DNA of 64,000 bases from Streptomyces albus subsp. chlorinus (GCF_013302895.1 NZ_VJOK01000001.1:6878563-6942562); one strand, 5' to 3'. Numbered from the stretch's first letter, positions 1 to 9,957 are shown. Notes: generated by a model from the sequence alone, not told the origin. A program made the numbers and translations.

Positions 1-974
1 GCAGCTCATCGAGTGGGACGAGAGCGGCGGCGGCCTGGGCGATGAGCCGGCCGGGTGCGAGGGACGCTTCGTCGGCCAGGTCACGGATTTGCCGGGCGGA
101 GGCCGCAGCTGTGCGTAGCAGGGAGGCGTCGAGGACCTGTTCCGCGAAGTAGTCTGCCGAGCCTCTCGCGGCGATGCCGCACACTTGGCGGACGCGGTCG
201 GCCTCCAGTGTGCCGTCGGCGAGTGCTCCTCGGCGCTGGCATTCCCACAGCACGGTGAGCTGGTCGACCGGCTCGCCCCGGTGGTGCAGTGCCCCCAGGG
301 CCCGGTAGATGTGCGCGTGTCCGGGGTCGGCGAAGTCCTCCGGGCGCAGCCAGCCGGCCACCTCCCGCATCTGCTGCGGGTACGTGGCGAGGGCGCCCAG
401 AGGAGGGACTCTTCCTCGGCCAGGACACGCTCATCCGCCGAGCCCTGCGCAGGGACAGGCGCGGCACGTGATGTTCCGACTCGTGGGGCCGGGCGCTCGG
501 TGCCCCAGCGGCGCCCCAGGTCATCGAGCACGTCACTGAGGACGTGGGCGTGCTGGAGAGTTTCGGCGACGCCCGCCGCTCGGGCGGCGTGGTGCAGGCG
601 GGTGGCGTGTTCGGTGACGCTGCGGTGGATAGCGCCTTCCAGCACCATCCGCCCCTAGACCGGGGCGTGTGCGGGGCGGGGGCAGGCCGAAGCGAGGGAG
701 TGCACGTAGCCGACCGTGATGCCGCGCGCGTGTGTGTTGGCCTTCTCGCGGGTGTGTTGACCCAGGCGAGGGGAACCGGTGCGTCCGGCGACGCCTTCGT
801 CGTGGGGTGCTGTTCGGTACGCAGGTCGAGCATCGCCGCATACAGGGCGGCGTGCGCGGGCCGGTAGAAGTGCCCGGGGCGCAGCCATCCGGACAGCCGC
901 CCGAGCTGGCGCGGCTCCAGCAGCACCGCGCCCAGGACCGCCTGCTCGGCCTGCACCAGCGGCGTCTGTGTCAC
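1..974 (-). pseudogene. DnaB-helicase N-terminal-domain protein, interrupted and cut by window edge
   Basis: The minus strand encodes two DnaB-N-like repeats. The first, after a GTG start at 974, contains AEQAVLGAVLLEP and LRPGHFYRPAHAALY; the second, near 270-400, contains LRPEDFADPGHAHIYRALG. Such domains normally sit in front of replicative helicases, and in actinomycete plasmids they occur in proteins without the motor. The frame is lost near 770, apparently by two extra bases, and an in-frame TAG lies at 655-657 where the reading otherwise continues VLEGAIHRSVTEHA. The gene runs off the left edge, so any C-terminal domain is unseen. The start overlaps the upstream gene (GTGA). Likely nonfunctional unless the lesions are sequencing errors. 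Confidence 0.6.
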
Positions 975-1177
975 CCGTGCTCCACAGCTGCGACGGCGCG
1001 GTTCGCCTCTGCCAGGTCAGCGGCATGACGGTCGAGAACGTGCGCGAGCGCGGCATCGGCCGGAACGGCACCGCTGGAAGCGACGAGCCACCAGCGGCCC
1101 TCCCGGCGTACGGCAGGGCCGCCGGCAAGGTGCCCGGTGCGTGGGGGAGCGGATGTCGGCCGGTTGGGAGAGGACAT
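971..1177 (-). CDS. small conserved-looking protein of the conjugative element, 68 aa
   Basis: A 68-residue protein with no recognised domain and no signal peptide. The C-terminal half (residues about 42-66) is an Ala-rich amphipathic helix containing HVLDRHAADLAEANRA. The start is ATG at 1177, and its TGA overlaps the GTG start of the DnaB-N-like gene by GTGA, so the two were probably co-translated. It lies between the coupling-protein and helicase-like genes, which suggests a mobile-element accessory function. Function unknown. Confidence 0.5.
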   Translation of the reverse strand: MSSPNRPTSAPPRTGHLAGGPAVRREGRWWLVASSGAVPADAALAHVLDRHAADLAEANRAVAAVEHG

Positions 1178-1261
1178 GGGGTACCTCGGCGAGACGAGCG
1201 GCTGGGCGGAGACGGGCGGTGTGCCGGAGTCTCGCCGGGGTGAGGCGCGGGGGAGGTGGGG

Positions 1262-3054
1262 TCATGCGGCCGGTCCGTACTGGTCGCGGTTGGAATGATC
1301 TTTGGCGAGGGCGCGTTCGGTGATGGCGGCTGTGGCCTTTTTCGAGGCGGTGCCGAGCCGGTCGGCGTCCGGCTCGCGGTACCAGGGCTTGAGGTCGAGC
1401 AGGGCGGGGCGGATGCCGGTGGCCAGCAGGAGGGCCGATCCCTTGGGCAGGGCGCGGATCGCGTCGGCGGGCAGGACGCGTTCGGTCCGCATGGACACGG
1501 AGGAGGACTTGCCCGTATCGCTGGAGGAGACCGACACGGTCTGCACTTCGTGGTCCCCGGCCAGGCGGCTGAGTTTGTCGGCGAAGTCGGCGTCGTCGAT
1601 GCCGGAGCCGATGAGTTTGATGGTGGCGGCGGACCAGAGGGCGTCCATGCCGGTCTCGCCCCACACGCGCTGCCCTTGCCGGTAGGACTGCAGGATGGTG
1701 ATGGGGATGACGCCGCGGGAGCCGGGGTGGGAGTACAGGTCCGGCAGGTCCTGGATGTTGCACACGTTGGCGGCCTCGTCCAGGATCGCCAGCATCGGCG
1801 GGTCCAGGCGGCCTCCGGCGCGTTCGGCCTGGATGACGGCCGCGCGCATCACCGCGTCGGCGGCGGCGGCGATGATCGCTGAGGCGGAGCCGCCGTCCTT
1901 GGACAGCAGGAACAGCGTGTCCGTACTGGTGGCGAACCCTGCCGGGTCGAACTCCCGCAGCGTCAAGCCGGACGGCGGTGGGGTGACCCAGGCGGCGATG
2001 CGCGGATCCAGCAGGCAGCTGGCGTACTGCCGGGCGGTCTCGAAAATGCCGTCCTGGGTCTCGACAGCACCGGCAACAGTGCCTTGCAACTGTGCGGCGA
2101 CGGCATCCAGGCCGGCGTCGGTGAGCAGGTCGATCGGGGTGCGGTCGGCCGGGGAGGCGAGCCAGGCCATCACTTCGGTCATCGGCCGCTGCCCGCGGGC
2201 AGCGGCCAGGAACAGCGCGGTGAGCGTGTTGGCCGCGGCCGTGGACCAGAAGTCCCCGGCGCTGGACTCGTCCACGGAGGCGGTGACGAAGTGCTGGGCC
2301 AGGCGGCGGGCTCCGGCCAGGTCGTGGGCGTCGGCGAGGATGTTCCACCACATCGTCTGCTCGGCATGCGCGATCTGCTGCGGATCCAGCGTCCACACCG
2401 TCCCCACCCGGGAACGTGCGTCGAGCGTGGTGGTGAAGGCGTCGTTGGCCGCCTTGTTGGATGTCAGCAGCACCGGCCCGGGGCGCGCAGGATCGCGGGT
2501 ATGGCCAGGCCGGAGGTCTTGCCGGACCGAGGCGCCATGATCGTGAGGAGGACGTCCTCCCAGGAGGAGCGGACTTCCGTGGCGCCGGGCTTGAGGGTGC
2601 CCAGCAGCACACCGCGATCGTCGGGGGCGACGTCCTTCGGCTGGGTGTCGGCGAGGCTTGCGCGCAGGCCGGTGGCCCTGGCTGCTGCCTTCTTCGGCAG
2701 CAGGTCGCCCAGGGCCTGCTGGTCGGCCAGGCCCGACCGGCTCGGGCGATGGCGCAGCCACAGCTTCACGCTCGCGAACGTGATCGTGACCAGGACCACG
2801 GCGGGGAGGCCGTAGCAGCACACGAGCAGAGCCGGGCGTGGAAGGTGGGGCCAGACCTGGTGGGGGTGAAAGAGGACTCGCGTGGGCCCGTACGGTGCCC
2901 AGGTGCCGGAGCCGAGAGCGGTGTTGGCGAGGTTGCCGAACAGCCAGGCAAGTGAGCCGCCGCCGATTCCGAGGGCGGCCAGGGCGAGCAGGAGAGAGAG
3001 CAGGACGTCCGTGCCGGTGGTGGTCGACGGCGTCCTGGTACGCGCATCAGACAA
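1262..3054 (-). pseudogene. TraG/VirD4-like type IV coupling protein, one frameshift
   Basis: Joining two minus-strand frames gives a protein of about 597 aa. Residues about 15-37 and 75-95 are hydrophobic membrane segments. A Walker A-like motif MAPRSGKTSG follows near residue 175, and a Walker B-like LAILDEAAN lies in the second frame. This is the layout of type IV secretion coupling ATPases that bring DNA to a conjugation channel. The reading frame breaks near 2475. The first frame ends LRAPGRCC, while the second continues PVLLTSNKAANDA, and adding one G in the run of Gs restores LRAPGPVLLTSNK. It is either a real single-base deletion or a homopolymer sequencing error. It is part of a leftward transfer-gene operon. 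Confidence 0.75.
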
Positions 3055-3135
3055 GACGGGATCTCAGAACATGCGAGGTCGGGCGGGGGAGCGCGGGGTG
3101 AGGCGGGTGTTCTGCGCGTGATCACGGGTGTGCTC

Positions 3136-3546
3136 CTAGCGGTGGCGGCGCGGGGACGGGGCGGGCGATGAGGGCGGGACCGGGCGGGCGGCATTCGCGC
3201 CGGGTGTGGGGGCGACCGTGCTCTGGGGGGCGGTGGCGTTGTAGTGCGCGACGCGGTCGCGCCAGTGTGGCTTTTCGGGAGGACCGAGTTCGCGTAGTTG
3301 CCGGGGCAGGCCGAGGCCGCGCAGCTCCTCGGAGGCGTCATCCAGCTCGTCTCGCAGCTCGGTCAGCGTGCCGGCGGCCTCCTCGAACCGGCAGGCCAGC
3401 TCAAAGCCCTCGTCGGCCCCGGAGGCACGGGCCTCTTCAGCGGCGGCCTCGAAGAACTCGCCCAGCCGCGCCAGCGCGCCGAAGTCCGGGTGCAGCACCT
3501 GGTCGGTGTGGTGTTTGGCGCGGGCGTAGGTGTGCGTGCTGGTCAT
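3136..3546 (-). CDS. hypothetical protein of the conjugative element, 136 aa
   Basis: The ATG at 3546 opens MTSTHTYARAKHHTDQVL. Residues about 20-95 are acidic and helical with heptad-like spacing (AAAEEARASGADEG, LRDELDDASEELR), so a short coiled coil is possible. The C-terminal 40 residues are Pro/Ala/Ser/Arg-rich and probably disordered. No enzyme motif is seen. It sits just upstream of the coupling-protein gene on the same strand, a position usual for small plasmid transfer-region proteins in Streptomyces. Function not known. Confidence 0.6.
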   Translation of the reverse strand: MTSTHTYARAKHHTDQVLHPDFGALARLGEFFEAAAEEARASGADEGFELACRFEEAAGTLTELRDELDDASEELRGLGLPRQLRELGPPEKPHWRDRVAHYNATAPQSTVAPTPGANAARPVPPSSPAPSPRRHR

Positions 3547-3631
3547 CCGGTGGGTCAGCCCCCGCACGAGTCGGCCGACGGTGTAGGTGTCCTCGGGGTC
3601 GGGGGGTGGGGTTCGGCACGGTGCCAGGTCC

Positions 3632-4647
3632 TCAGAAGTGCGGGTTTTCGGTGGGGCGGTCGGCGTCGTTGGCGGCTTCGAGGAGTTCGGGGAGGTTTGC
3701 CGGATCGGCGTCGCGGTTGTCGATCCACCACCCCGCGCGAGTCACCGGCCGGACCGCGTCCTCGATCGCCTCCCAGGCGTGCTCGTCCAGCTCGCCCTCG
3801 GCGACCAGAGCGGTGTAGGCGGCGGTCACCAGATGGCGGCGGCAGCGGGCCGCCCAGCCGACTGCGCGCTCGCTGCCCTCCAGCGGCGGCATCCGGTACT
3901 GCTCGGCCCACGCCTCGGCCTCGGCCGCTTCTTCGGCGCGCTTGGTGGCCAGCGACTCGGCCTTCGACACGGGGTCCCCGTCGCGGGCCGCGCGCCAGCA
4001 GTCAGTGCTTAGCTGCACTAGCCAACTTCTGACCTGCTGCGCTGCACTCGACAGTGCGGCAGAGGGCAGTCCCGACACCGGGCTGGGAACCGCCGTCTGC
4101 GGTGAGGGAGCGGGTTGGCGAGGAATGGTGAGGTGGAGGTCGGCTTCGATGCGCCGGGCCTCAGCGGCGAGCCGCCGCCCGAGGTTGTGCGGCTGATCCT
4201 GCCAGACGCCGTCCTGCCGGATGAGGTTGGCCAGCAGATCCAGACGTCCCGGCTGGGCTTGGACGGCGATCCAGCGGCACCCTTCGTCGTCTCCCGGGAT
4301 CTCGATCTCCGCGACGCGTGCGAGCCGATGGGCGATCTCCGACCACTCCGGGCCGGTGAGATCCCGCTCGCCGATCGGCAGCCGCACATCGATGTGCAAG
4401 ATCGCATGGCGATTATCCTCGGGACTGGCCGCGAAGGGATGTTCGTGCAGCGGGTCCTCCAGTGCTCGGCCCACTGGAGGGATGTCCACGTCGCTTGTTC
4501 GTCGTCAAGGGTGTAGTCATCCAGGCCGGGCCAGTAGGCGACGACCGTGTATGCGGTCAGGCCCTCCTGTGGTGACACCCGCCGCCCCAGTGCTTCACTG
4601 AGCGGGTCATGGGGGGTGTGCTCACGGTGGTTGACGCGGGGAATCAC
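3632..4647 (-). pseudogene. relaxase-like / mobilisation-region protein, frameshifted
   Basis: The N-terminal frame starts with ATG at 4647 (MIPRVNHREHTPHD, then TAYTVVAYWPGLDDYTLDD). The C-terminal frame runs from about 4457 to 3632 and includes RDLTGPEWSEIAHRLARV and GCRWIAVQAQPGRLDLLANL. Start, spacing and these motifs resemble actinomycete relaxase-type proteins, but the expected HxHxH-like metal motif is not visible: its place reads LDLLANLIR. The frame switch falls near 4457, between QWAEHW and EDPLHEHPF. The last 90 residues are repeated in degenerate form at 6461-6845. The family call is tentative; the frameshift is seen directly. Confidence 0.5.
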
Positions 4648-4714
4648 GCCGGTATGCCTCCGATCGGACCGGTGGGCAGGCTCAGAGAACGCCGGCGAAG
4701 GTGGCGGTGGAGAC

Positions 4715-5155
4715 TCATTGGCCGCCCCGTGTGTCGGCGACGTGCACCAGCTGACCGAGGGCCGTGGTGGTGTACCAGCCGCAGTCGACCGGGTCGGCGC
4801 CGTGCGGACCTTCGGGAAGGCTGTGCTCCTCCATGGCGTGCAGGTAGATCAGGCAGTCCGGGCAGTGCCCCGTAGCGTGGGCAAGGTAGCCGGGGTGGGC
4901 GGTGATGTAGGTCTGACGGCCGCCGTTCGGGTCGCGAAGCCGCCAACCGTCCTTATCGGTGGGCGTGTGCCAGGAGGGGGTGACCACGCGCATCGAGCGT
5001 CCCCACAGCCTGCCTCGGGCGATGCCTTTGAGGACGAGGACCTCTTCACGGGGCTGGAAGTGGCGGTGGGTGATGTCCCGGTCCGGGGTGACCGGGTCGG
5101 GCGTCGGGGAGAGTACCGGGATGCCGGTGTTCGGCGGAGGCAGGGAGTCGCTCAC
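4715..5155 (-). CDS. hypothetical protein, 146 aa
   Basis: A GTG start at 5155 is preceded by AAGGA. The product has no signal peptide and no recognised domain. Features visible are a basic central segment (KGIARGRLWGRSMRVV) and two cysteine-containing stretches, HCPDCLIYLHAMEEH and VDCGWYTTTALG. The CPDC pair could bind metal, but no complete zinc-finger pattern is seen. It is the first gene of the leftward mobile-element group and is followed after 67 bases by the relaxase-like pseudogene. Function unknown. Confidence 0.55.
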   Translation of the reverse strand: MSDSLPPPNTGIPVLSPTPDPVTPDRDITHRHFQPREEVLVLKGIARGRLWGRSMRVVTPSWHTPTDKDGWRLRDPNGGRQTYITAHPGYLAHATGHCPDCLIYLHAMEEHSLPEGPHGADPVDCGWYTTTALGQLVHVADTRGGQ

Positions 5156-5467
5156 GCAGGTCCTTCCACACAGGGGGCGGGTAGCGGCGGGAGGATCAAT
5201 GGTCCGCGCGTTCCCCGGTTTGGCTAACCGGGAGGTATCCGGTAGAAGCGCCTGACTGCCCGCGCTCTCCCCCTCCGGCATCACAGGACCAGCGCGCCGT
5301 CTGCCACCAACTCCTCGGCAGCAGCCTCTAGTTGGCGCGAATGTCCACAGTGCGCGCCGCAGCTCAAAAATCAGGCGATTTGATCAGCTTCTTGCTATGC
5401 CGCTACTGTCGTGATCATCAGCGCGCATCTGGTCAGGCGGTGCGCACGGTACATGGGATAAACAGAA
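5156..5467. other. intergenic, no gene seen
   Basis: This region lies between the leftward hypothetical gene and the rightward secreted-protein gene and must hold both promoters. It is less GC-rich than its surroundings around 5340-5460. I see no convincing coding frame, repeat or RNA gene. Confidence 0.4.
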
Positions 5468-5929
5468 GTGAAGCGCATAGCAAAGAGAATGGCCGTTGTC
5501 GCATCTACGGCGGCCGTGCTGATGGCCGCAGGTCCTGCGGCTGAGGCGGCACCCGCGCATACGGTGGCGGCAACAGGGTTCATTCAGTGCAAGGTGAAGG
5601 CGAATGAACCCCACGAATCCCATGGAAAGCCGGGATGGATCGTGGGGAAGTCCCAGTTCGGCTGCACCGCACGCGTCGACTCGGTCACCAACGTCGTCAA
5701 GCTGCAGAAGAAGGTCAAGGGTAAGTGGGTCAACGTCACCAAGAGCAAGGCCCGCAACGTGCACAAGCCCAAAGCCGGAGTGAAGAAGTACCGTAACCAG
5801 ACGCGAAACTACAAGTGCCGGAAGGGAACCTTCCGCACTGCGTCCATGGGCCACGGCGTCTACCGCGGAGTTCCGTCCAAGTCGCGGCACTGGACCTACA
5901 GCAAGTCGGTCAAGAACCCCTGCAAGTAG
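5468..5929 (+). CDS. secreted basic protein, 153 aa
   Basis: The protein begins with a GTG start and a Sec-type signal peptide: basic VKRIAKRM, a hydrophobic core of about 15 residues, and a likely cleavage after AEA or AAPA near residue 28. The mature part is about 125 residues, Lys-rich (VKLQKKVKGKWVNVTKSKAR) and has four cysteines spaced as two possible disulfides (FIQCK, FGCTAR, YKCRKG, NPCK). The sequence resembles small secreted Streptomyces proteins of unknown role. Base composition is lower in GC than neighbouring genes, consistent with recent transfer. Function unknown. Confidence 0.65.
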   Translation: MKRIAKRMAVVASTAAVLMAAGPAAEAAPAHTVAATGFIQCKVKANEPHESHGKPGWIVGKSQFGCTARVDSVTNVVKLQKKVKGKWVNVTKSKARNVHKPKAGVKKYRNQTRNYKCRKGTFRTASMGHGVYRGVPSKSRHWTYSKSVKNPCK

Positions 5930-5969
5930 AGGCCACGGCCCGTGGACCCCGCCGGTTAGGAGACGTTAC

Positions 5970-6362
5970 ATGCTTCCGGAAATCGTGGAAGTGATCCGCT
6001 CGTTCGCGGCGGAGGGGAAGGTTCTCTTCTCACAGGTCAATGACTCGACCGCTGTGCTGATTCCCGAGGACAGCGGCTGTGCCGTCATCGTCCACGACTA
6101 CGGGGACACGGTCACTGTTCGTACAGGTCTCGATATGGCGATCAGCATTGACCCGGCGGAGGAGGACTTCACAAGCCTCTTGCGCGAGCTGCTGGTAGCT
6201 CTACAGTCCGGGAATGCGCAGGAGCGGCTGACCGCGGTGTACCGCAACCGTCTCGCTCCTGATGGCTACAAAGTGGAGCACGCCGGCGGAACGCTGCAGG
6301 AGTTCGGCGAGCGTACCGGACGCGAATTTACGGTAGCGCTCCCCAAATGGAATGCCTCCTGA
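5970..6362 (+). CDS. hypothetical protein, 130 aa
   Basis: The ATG at 5970 follows TAGGAGACG, a good ribosome-binding site. The product is a small acidic cytosolic protein with alternating beta and alpha character (VLFSQVNDSTAVLIPE, CAVIVHDYGDTVTVRT) and a Leu-rich helix (FTSLLRELLVALQ). No catalytic motif is recognised and no signal peptide is present. It is 40 bases downstream of the secreted-protein gene and may share its transcript; a strong hairpin follows it at 6385. Function unknown. Confidence 0.6.
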   Translation: MLPEIVEVIRSFAAEGKVLFSQVNDSTAVLIPEDSGCAVIVHDYGDTVTVRTGLDMAISIDPAEEDFTSLLRELLVALQSGNAQERLTAVYRNRLAPDGYKVEHAGGTLQEFGERTGREFTVALPKWNAS

Positions 6363-6384
6363 ACCCAAGTGCACTTCGGTGACT

Positions 6385-6412
6385 GGGTGGGGCGCCGCCT
6401 GGCGCCTCACCC
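6385..6412 (+). terminator. hairpin terminator after the 130-aa gene
   Basis: GGGTGGGGCGCC and GGCGCCTCACCC form a 12-bp stem with one mismatch and a 4-base loop, 22 bases after the stop codon. There is no clear T-run. Confidence 0.55.
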
Positions 6413-6460
6413 ATGCGCGTGTCGCGACAGGAAGACGTGTCCGCAGGCGTCAGTGGGGGT

Positions 6461-6845
6461 TCATCGCAACGGGTTGCCGCGGTCGTTGTTGGTGGCTGCG
6501 TCGAGAAGCTCGGGCAGGTCGGCGCTGTCGGTGTCGCGCTGATCGATCCACCATCCGGCGCGCGTGACGGTGCGAGCTTTGTCCTCCAGCTGTGCCCAGT
6601 CGGCGTCGTCCCAGGCGCCTTCGGTGACGAGGACGGTGTGCGCGGCGGTCTCGGGTGCACTCGCCCCAGCCGATGGCCCGCTCGGGGCCGTCGAGGGGCG
6701 GCATCTCGAACTTCTGGGCCCATTCCGCGGCGGCTTGGTGTTCTTCGGCGCGCTTGGCCTCCAGCCACTCCTGTGTGGAGGGGGCGTTGGCATCGTGGGC
6801 GGCCTTTCAGCAGTCGGTGCTTCTCTGCACTTCACCCGAACGTGG
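6461..6845 (-). pseudogene. degenerate second copy of the relaxase-like protein C-terminus
   Basis: Minus-strand fragments match the C-terminal third of the 3632-4647 protein block by block: STDC then KAAHDAN here against STDCWRAARDGD; MPPLDGPERAIGWGE against MPPLEGSERAVGWAA; RTVTRAGWWIDQRDTD against RPVTRAGWWIDNRDAD; and DLPELLDAATNND against NLPELLEAANDAD. The copy has a TGA in place of the Trp codon after STDC and a frameshift near 6655. No N-terminal part is present. It is a remnant of a related element, or a duplication that then decayed. Confidence 0.7.
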
Positions 6846-6863
6846 CCACTGGCGGGTTGAGGA

Positions 6864-7866
6864 TTAAGAGAACGCTGTGGGCCCGTCCCACTCTTGCGCT
6901 TCGGGCATGTTGGCAGCGTCTGTGATGGACGGTCGTGTGTAGCGCTCTCGCCGTAGTTCAAGCACGGTGTCGGCTCTGGCAGCTTGGAGTGCGGATTGGA
7001 TGACGAAGAGTCGAGCCAGCCGGTAGTCCTCGTCAGTCAGGAGCTTGTGGCTCTTGTCCACGGAAAACCGCATGGAACCGTTTGCGTAAGCGTTGACACG
7101 CGGAGCTTGGATGTTGAACTGTGCATACTGTGCGTAGTCGATTCCGAGGGCCAGAATCCGCATCGCACTCTACAACACCTGGGTGACCTTGGTGACGGCC
7201 TCCAGGGCCCGGCCGGCTCTCGTTCCGGAGGCTGTAACCCCTGTCGCGGTAGGTTTTCAGGGTCGGGCCGAAACTGAAGGGCGCGCGTGCGTTGCCCCGC
7301 TCTCGGCGTTCGCCGTAGTAGCTGATCAGCTCGTTGAAGGCAATTCTGAGCCCCGCCATGGCCGCTGGGATGTTGCCCTGGTCCACACGATCCTGGGCCG
7401 CCTTCAAGATCTCGACCGTTTTCGAGCGAGTGACGAGGTCAGCCATGTCGACGGTGGCGAAGTCGACTCCGAAGACCAACGGTGTGGCGTCGGTAAAGAA
7501 GGCAGTGATATCGGCCTTGGCCTGCGCGATGGCGCTGGCCGACGGGATCGTGCCGTGATGCTTCAGGTCGACCCTCAGCTTGTTCATGCGGCCCAGGGGA
7601 TGCTTGCCCGGCAACGGCTGGTTTCCGGGGAGAGCAGGCTGCAACCGTTCCCAATACTGAAGGAACTTAATGTCGCCAGGAATGTTGATCTCCAGGTGCT
7701 CGGCGCTGAGCAGGAGAAAGTGTTCCGCGGCGTCTTGGAAAGACAGGATCGCGGTGCCGGATACCGGCTCCGGCTGTGCGCTCTGATGCATGCCCTGCTT
7801 GTGCAGGAACCGGATGAAGGCCAACCGTTGGATGGTCGTCGGAGTCAGTGGGTTGGGTGTTGTCAT
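6864..7866 (-). pseudogene. hypothetical partner gene of the recombinase, frameshift plus amber stop
   Basis: The ATG at 7866 overlaps the recombinase stop as ATGA. The first frame (about 215 codons) contains LSFQDAAEHFLLLSAEHLEI and VDFATVDMADLVTRSKTVEI. Near 7215 the frame shifts, and the rest is read in the frame ending at 6864 (IDYAQYAQFNIQAPRVNAY, LTDEDYRLARLFVIQS). In that second frame an in-frame TAG lies at 7170-7172, where a CAG would give VLQSAMRIL. No domain is recognised. Tight coupling to the integrase suggests it belonged to the same mobile element. Function unknown. Confidence 0.55.
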
Positions 7867-8705
7867 CGGGTCCCTCGTGTTCGTGGACTCGGCAGGCCGA
7901 GGTCGACCGGAGCCCGGTGAGTCAGGCGGCGGGCCTCGTCGCGTTTCGTGCGGAGGAATGCCAGGGTCAGGTCGATACCGTCGATCTCGCCAAGCCACTG
8001 TTCGGCGGCGGCGCGCTCTCGCCGTTCGGTGAGATCTTCCTCCAACTCGTCCAGCCGCGCGACCATTTTCGCGTTCACCTGGAGCAGGGGGCAGCGGATG
8101 CAGGCGTGTTCGTGCTGGCAGGGGGTGCCGTAGGGGCGTCCGCATGAGCCGAGTTCGACCTTGCGCTTGTCGAAGTGCTCTTCGAACTCGTTCCACTCGT
8201 CGCTGGTGACGTCGCGGTATTCGTGGTCGGGGCGGAGCTGGCGGCGTTCGTTGAGGTGGGCGAGGTAGTGGCGGATGACGTCTTCGTCGAACACGGCGAC
8301 ATAGCCGCGGGTGGTTTGGATATTGAGGTGGCCGAGCAGAGTGGCGCCGATGTGGATGGGTAGTGCGCTGTTGACGAGCTCGGTGGTGAAGATGCGGCGG
8401 AAGTCGTGCGGGGTGAATTTGACTGAGCGGAAGGCGGGATGGTGTTCAGCGAGGTCCTTGCAGCGCCGTGCGAGCATGTTCAGGACGGTTTGGGGACTGA
8501 TCACGCTGCGGGTGGAGCCGATCTTCCGTTGGAACAGGAACGGCATGGGCGGACTCCAGACCTTGTCGTGCGGGTCGAAGCGCCGCAGTATCGGGACGGA
8601 GTTGCCGTCGCAGGTGTGCCGGCGAATGACGGATGCGACGACGTGGAACAGCTCGGCAGACATTGGGATGACGCGCTCGCGGTCGGTCTTGGACGGGCTG
8701 ATGAC
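7863..8705 (-). pseudogene. tyrosine recombinase (integrase), N-terminus removed by IS insertion
   Basis: The retained C-terminal half has the catalytic landmarks of phage-type integrases: PHDFRR (HxxR box), LLGHLNIQTTRGY (H and the nucleophilic Tyr). A Cys-rich stretch CQHEHACIRCPLLQ follows. Reading is open upstream to 8705 (SPSKTDRERVIPMSAEL), where the left inverted repeat of an IS5-family element starts, so the N-terminal DNA-binding part and the first catalytic Arg are missing. It would have inserted or excised the element to its left. An internal ATG at 8663 could give a truncated protein of 266 aa, probably inactive. Confidence 0.8.
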
Positions 8706-8707
8706 TA

Positions 8708-9581
8708 AGGGTTGTCCCGTAACTGCTGGTCGGGTGAGATGATCTTGCTGTGTCTGGTGTGATCACGGCGTCGGAGCCGTCCTGGACAGCCCCGTTCACC
8801 GGGCTGAGCCCGCGCCAGTTCGGCATGCTGATCACCGCGCTCCGGCGCGAGGGTGCCGGCCCGGTGCGCAAGGGCCGGCCCTGGAGCGCCTGCCGCTGGA
8901 GGACCGCGTACTCCTGGTCGCCGCCTCCTGGCGCACAAACCTGACCCTGCGCCAACTGGCCCCGCTGTTCGGGGTGTCCAAGTCGGCCGCCGGCCGCATC
9001 ATCGACCACCTCGGGCCCGCGCTCGCCCTCCAGCAGCGCAAGCGGTACCGCAAGGACACCGTGCTGATCGTGGACGGCACCCTCGTCCCCACCCGCGACC
9101 ACACCATCGCCGAGCAGTCCAAGAACTACAGGTACTCCACCAGCCACCAGGCCGTCATCGACGCCGACACCCGGCTCCTCGTCGCGGTCGGCCGACCAGT
9201 CACCGGCAACCGCAACGACTGCAAGGCGCGTGGGAGCTGTCCGGCGCGGAAGACGCCGTCGGCAAGAAGACCACAGTCATCGCAGACGGCGGCTACCGGG
9301 GCACAGGGCTGGTCATCCCGCACCGCCGCGAGAGGGGCCGGACCGGACTCCCGGCCTGGTAGGAGGAGCACAACGCCTCCCACCGCACAGTCCACGCCCG
9401 CGTGGAGCACGTCTTCGCCCGGATGAAGGGCTGGAAGATCCTTCGCGACTGCCGCCTGAAAGGTGACGGCGTCCACCACGCCATGCTCGGCATCGCCCGC
9501 CTGCACAACCTCGTCCTCGCCGTGTGACGCAGAAACCAGCCGGCCACCCAGCACGCCACAGATCATTTACGGGACAAGCCT
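8708..9581 (+). mobile_element. IS5-family element (IS427-like), 874 bp
   Basis: The terminal inverted repeats are AGGGTTGTCCCGTAA at 8708-8722 and TTACGGGACAAGCCT at 9567-9581, matching at 14 of 15 positions. TA is present immediately outside both ends (8706-8707 and 9582-9583), as expected for the IS427 subgroup. The length and the two-frame transposase fit that family. It interrupts a tyrosine recombinase on the left and abuts a DUF6221 fragment on the right. Confidence 0.8.
8750..9527 (+). pseudogene. IS5-family transposase, multiply interrupted
   Basis: The GTG/ATG region at 8750 opens an N-terminal piece with LSPRQFGMLITAL (helix-turn-helix part). The DDE domain follows in other frames: VDGTLVPTRDHTIAEQSKNY and KTTVIADGGYRGTGL, then, after an in-frame TAG at 9360-9362, EEHNASHRTVHARVEHVFAR. 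At least two frameshifts (near 8900 and 9225) and the TAG break it. One frameshift between the two halves could be programmed, as in many IS5 members, but the others cannot. Probably dead. Confidence 0.7.
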
Positions 9582-9583
9582 TA

Positions 9584-9785
9584 GCGGTAAGCCATCGCCA
9601 GGGCCCTGACGGCGCCCAGAAGCCTCTCGCGTGCGGGACCGGGCGGCGCTTCCTCGTACAGATCCAAGATCATGCGGCGGCTGTCGGCGTTCTCCAGCGC
9701 CGCGGTCGGGCCCCAGGTTGCCATGTGGTCAGCGATGCCGCGATCCGGGCAAGCGACCACGAGCTGATCGTGGCCGCCCACAACG
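9584..9785 (-). pseudogene. DUF6221-family protein fragment, C-terminus lost at IS junction
   Basis: Minus-strand reading gives LVVACPDRGIADHMATWGP and MILDLYEEAPPGPARERLL, ending AMAYR and then a TAA made by the IS edge. In Streptomyces DUF6221 proteins a similar stretch (an IADH or GRHIARHD motif, then an LLALPYADHPDY ending) occupies the C-terminal half. The missing end and the lack of a clear N-terminus show this is a remnant. It has no relation to the recombinase on the other side of the IS. Confidence 0.5.
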
Positions 9786-9957
9786 TTCCGGCTGCTTGGC
9801 GGCCGGTGCCGCCAAGCAGTGATCCGTTCCGCTCGCCGGTGGTGGTTCCGGTTCCGAATCCGGCCCCGGTTTCCGGGGGTTGGGGTTACTGAATGGCTGG
9901 CTAGTGGGTGGCGTGTCCGAAGTGACACGAAATTCGAACAAGCGATCTGATGCCGGT

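Noticed and set aside
1..9800. tRNA gene or attachment sites flanking the integrative element
   Set aside because: I searched by eye for tRNA-like cloverleaf ends and direct repeats beside the integrase and saw none.
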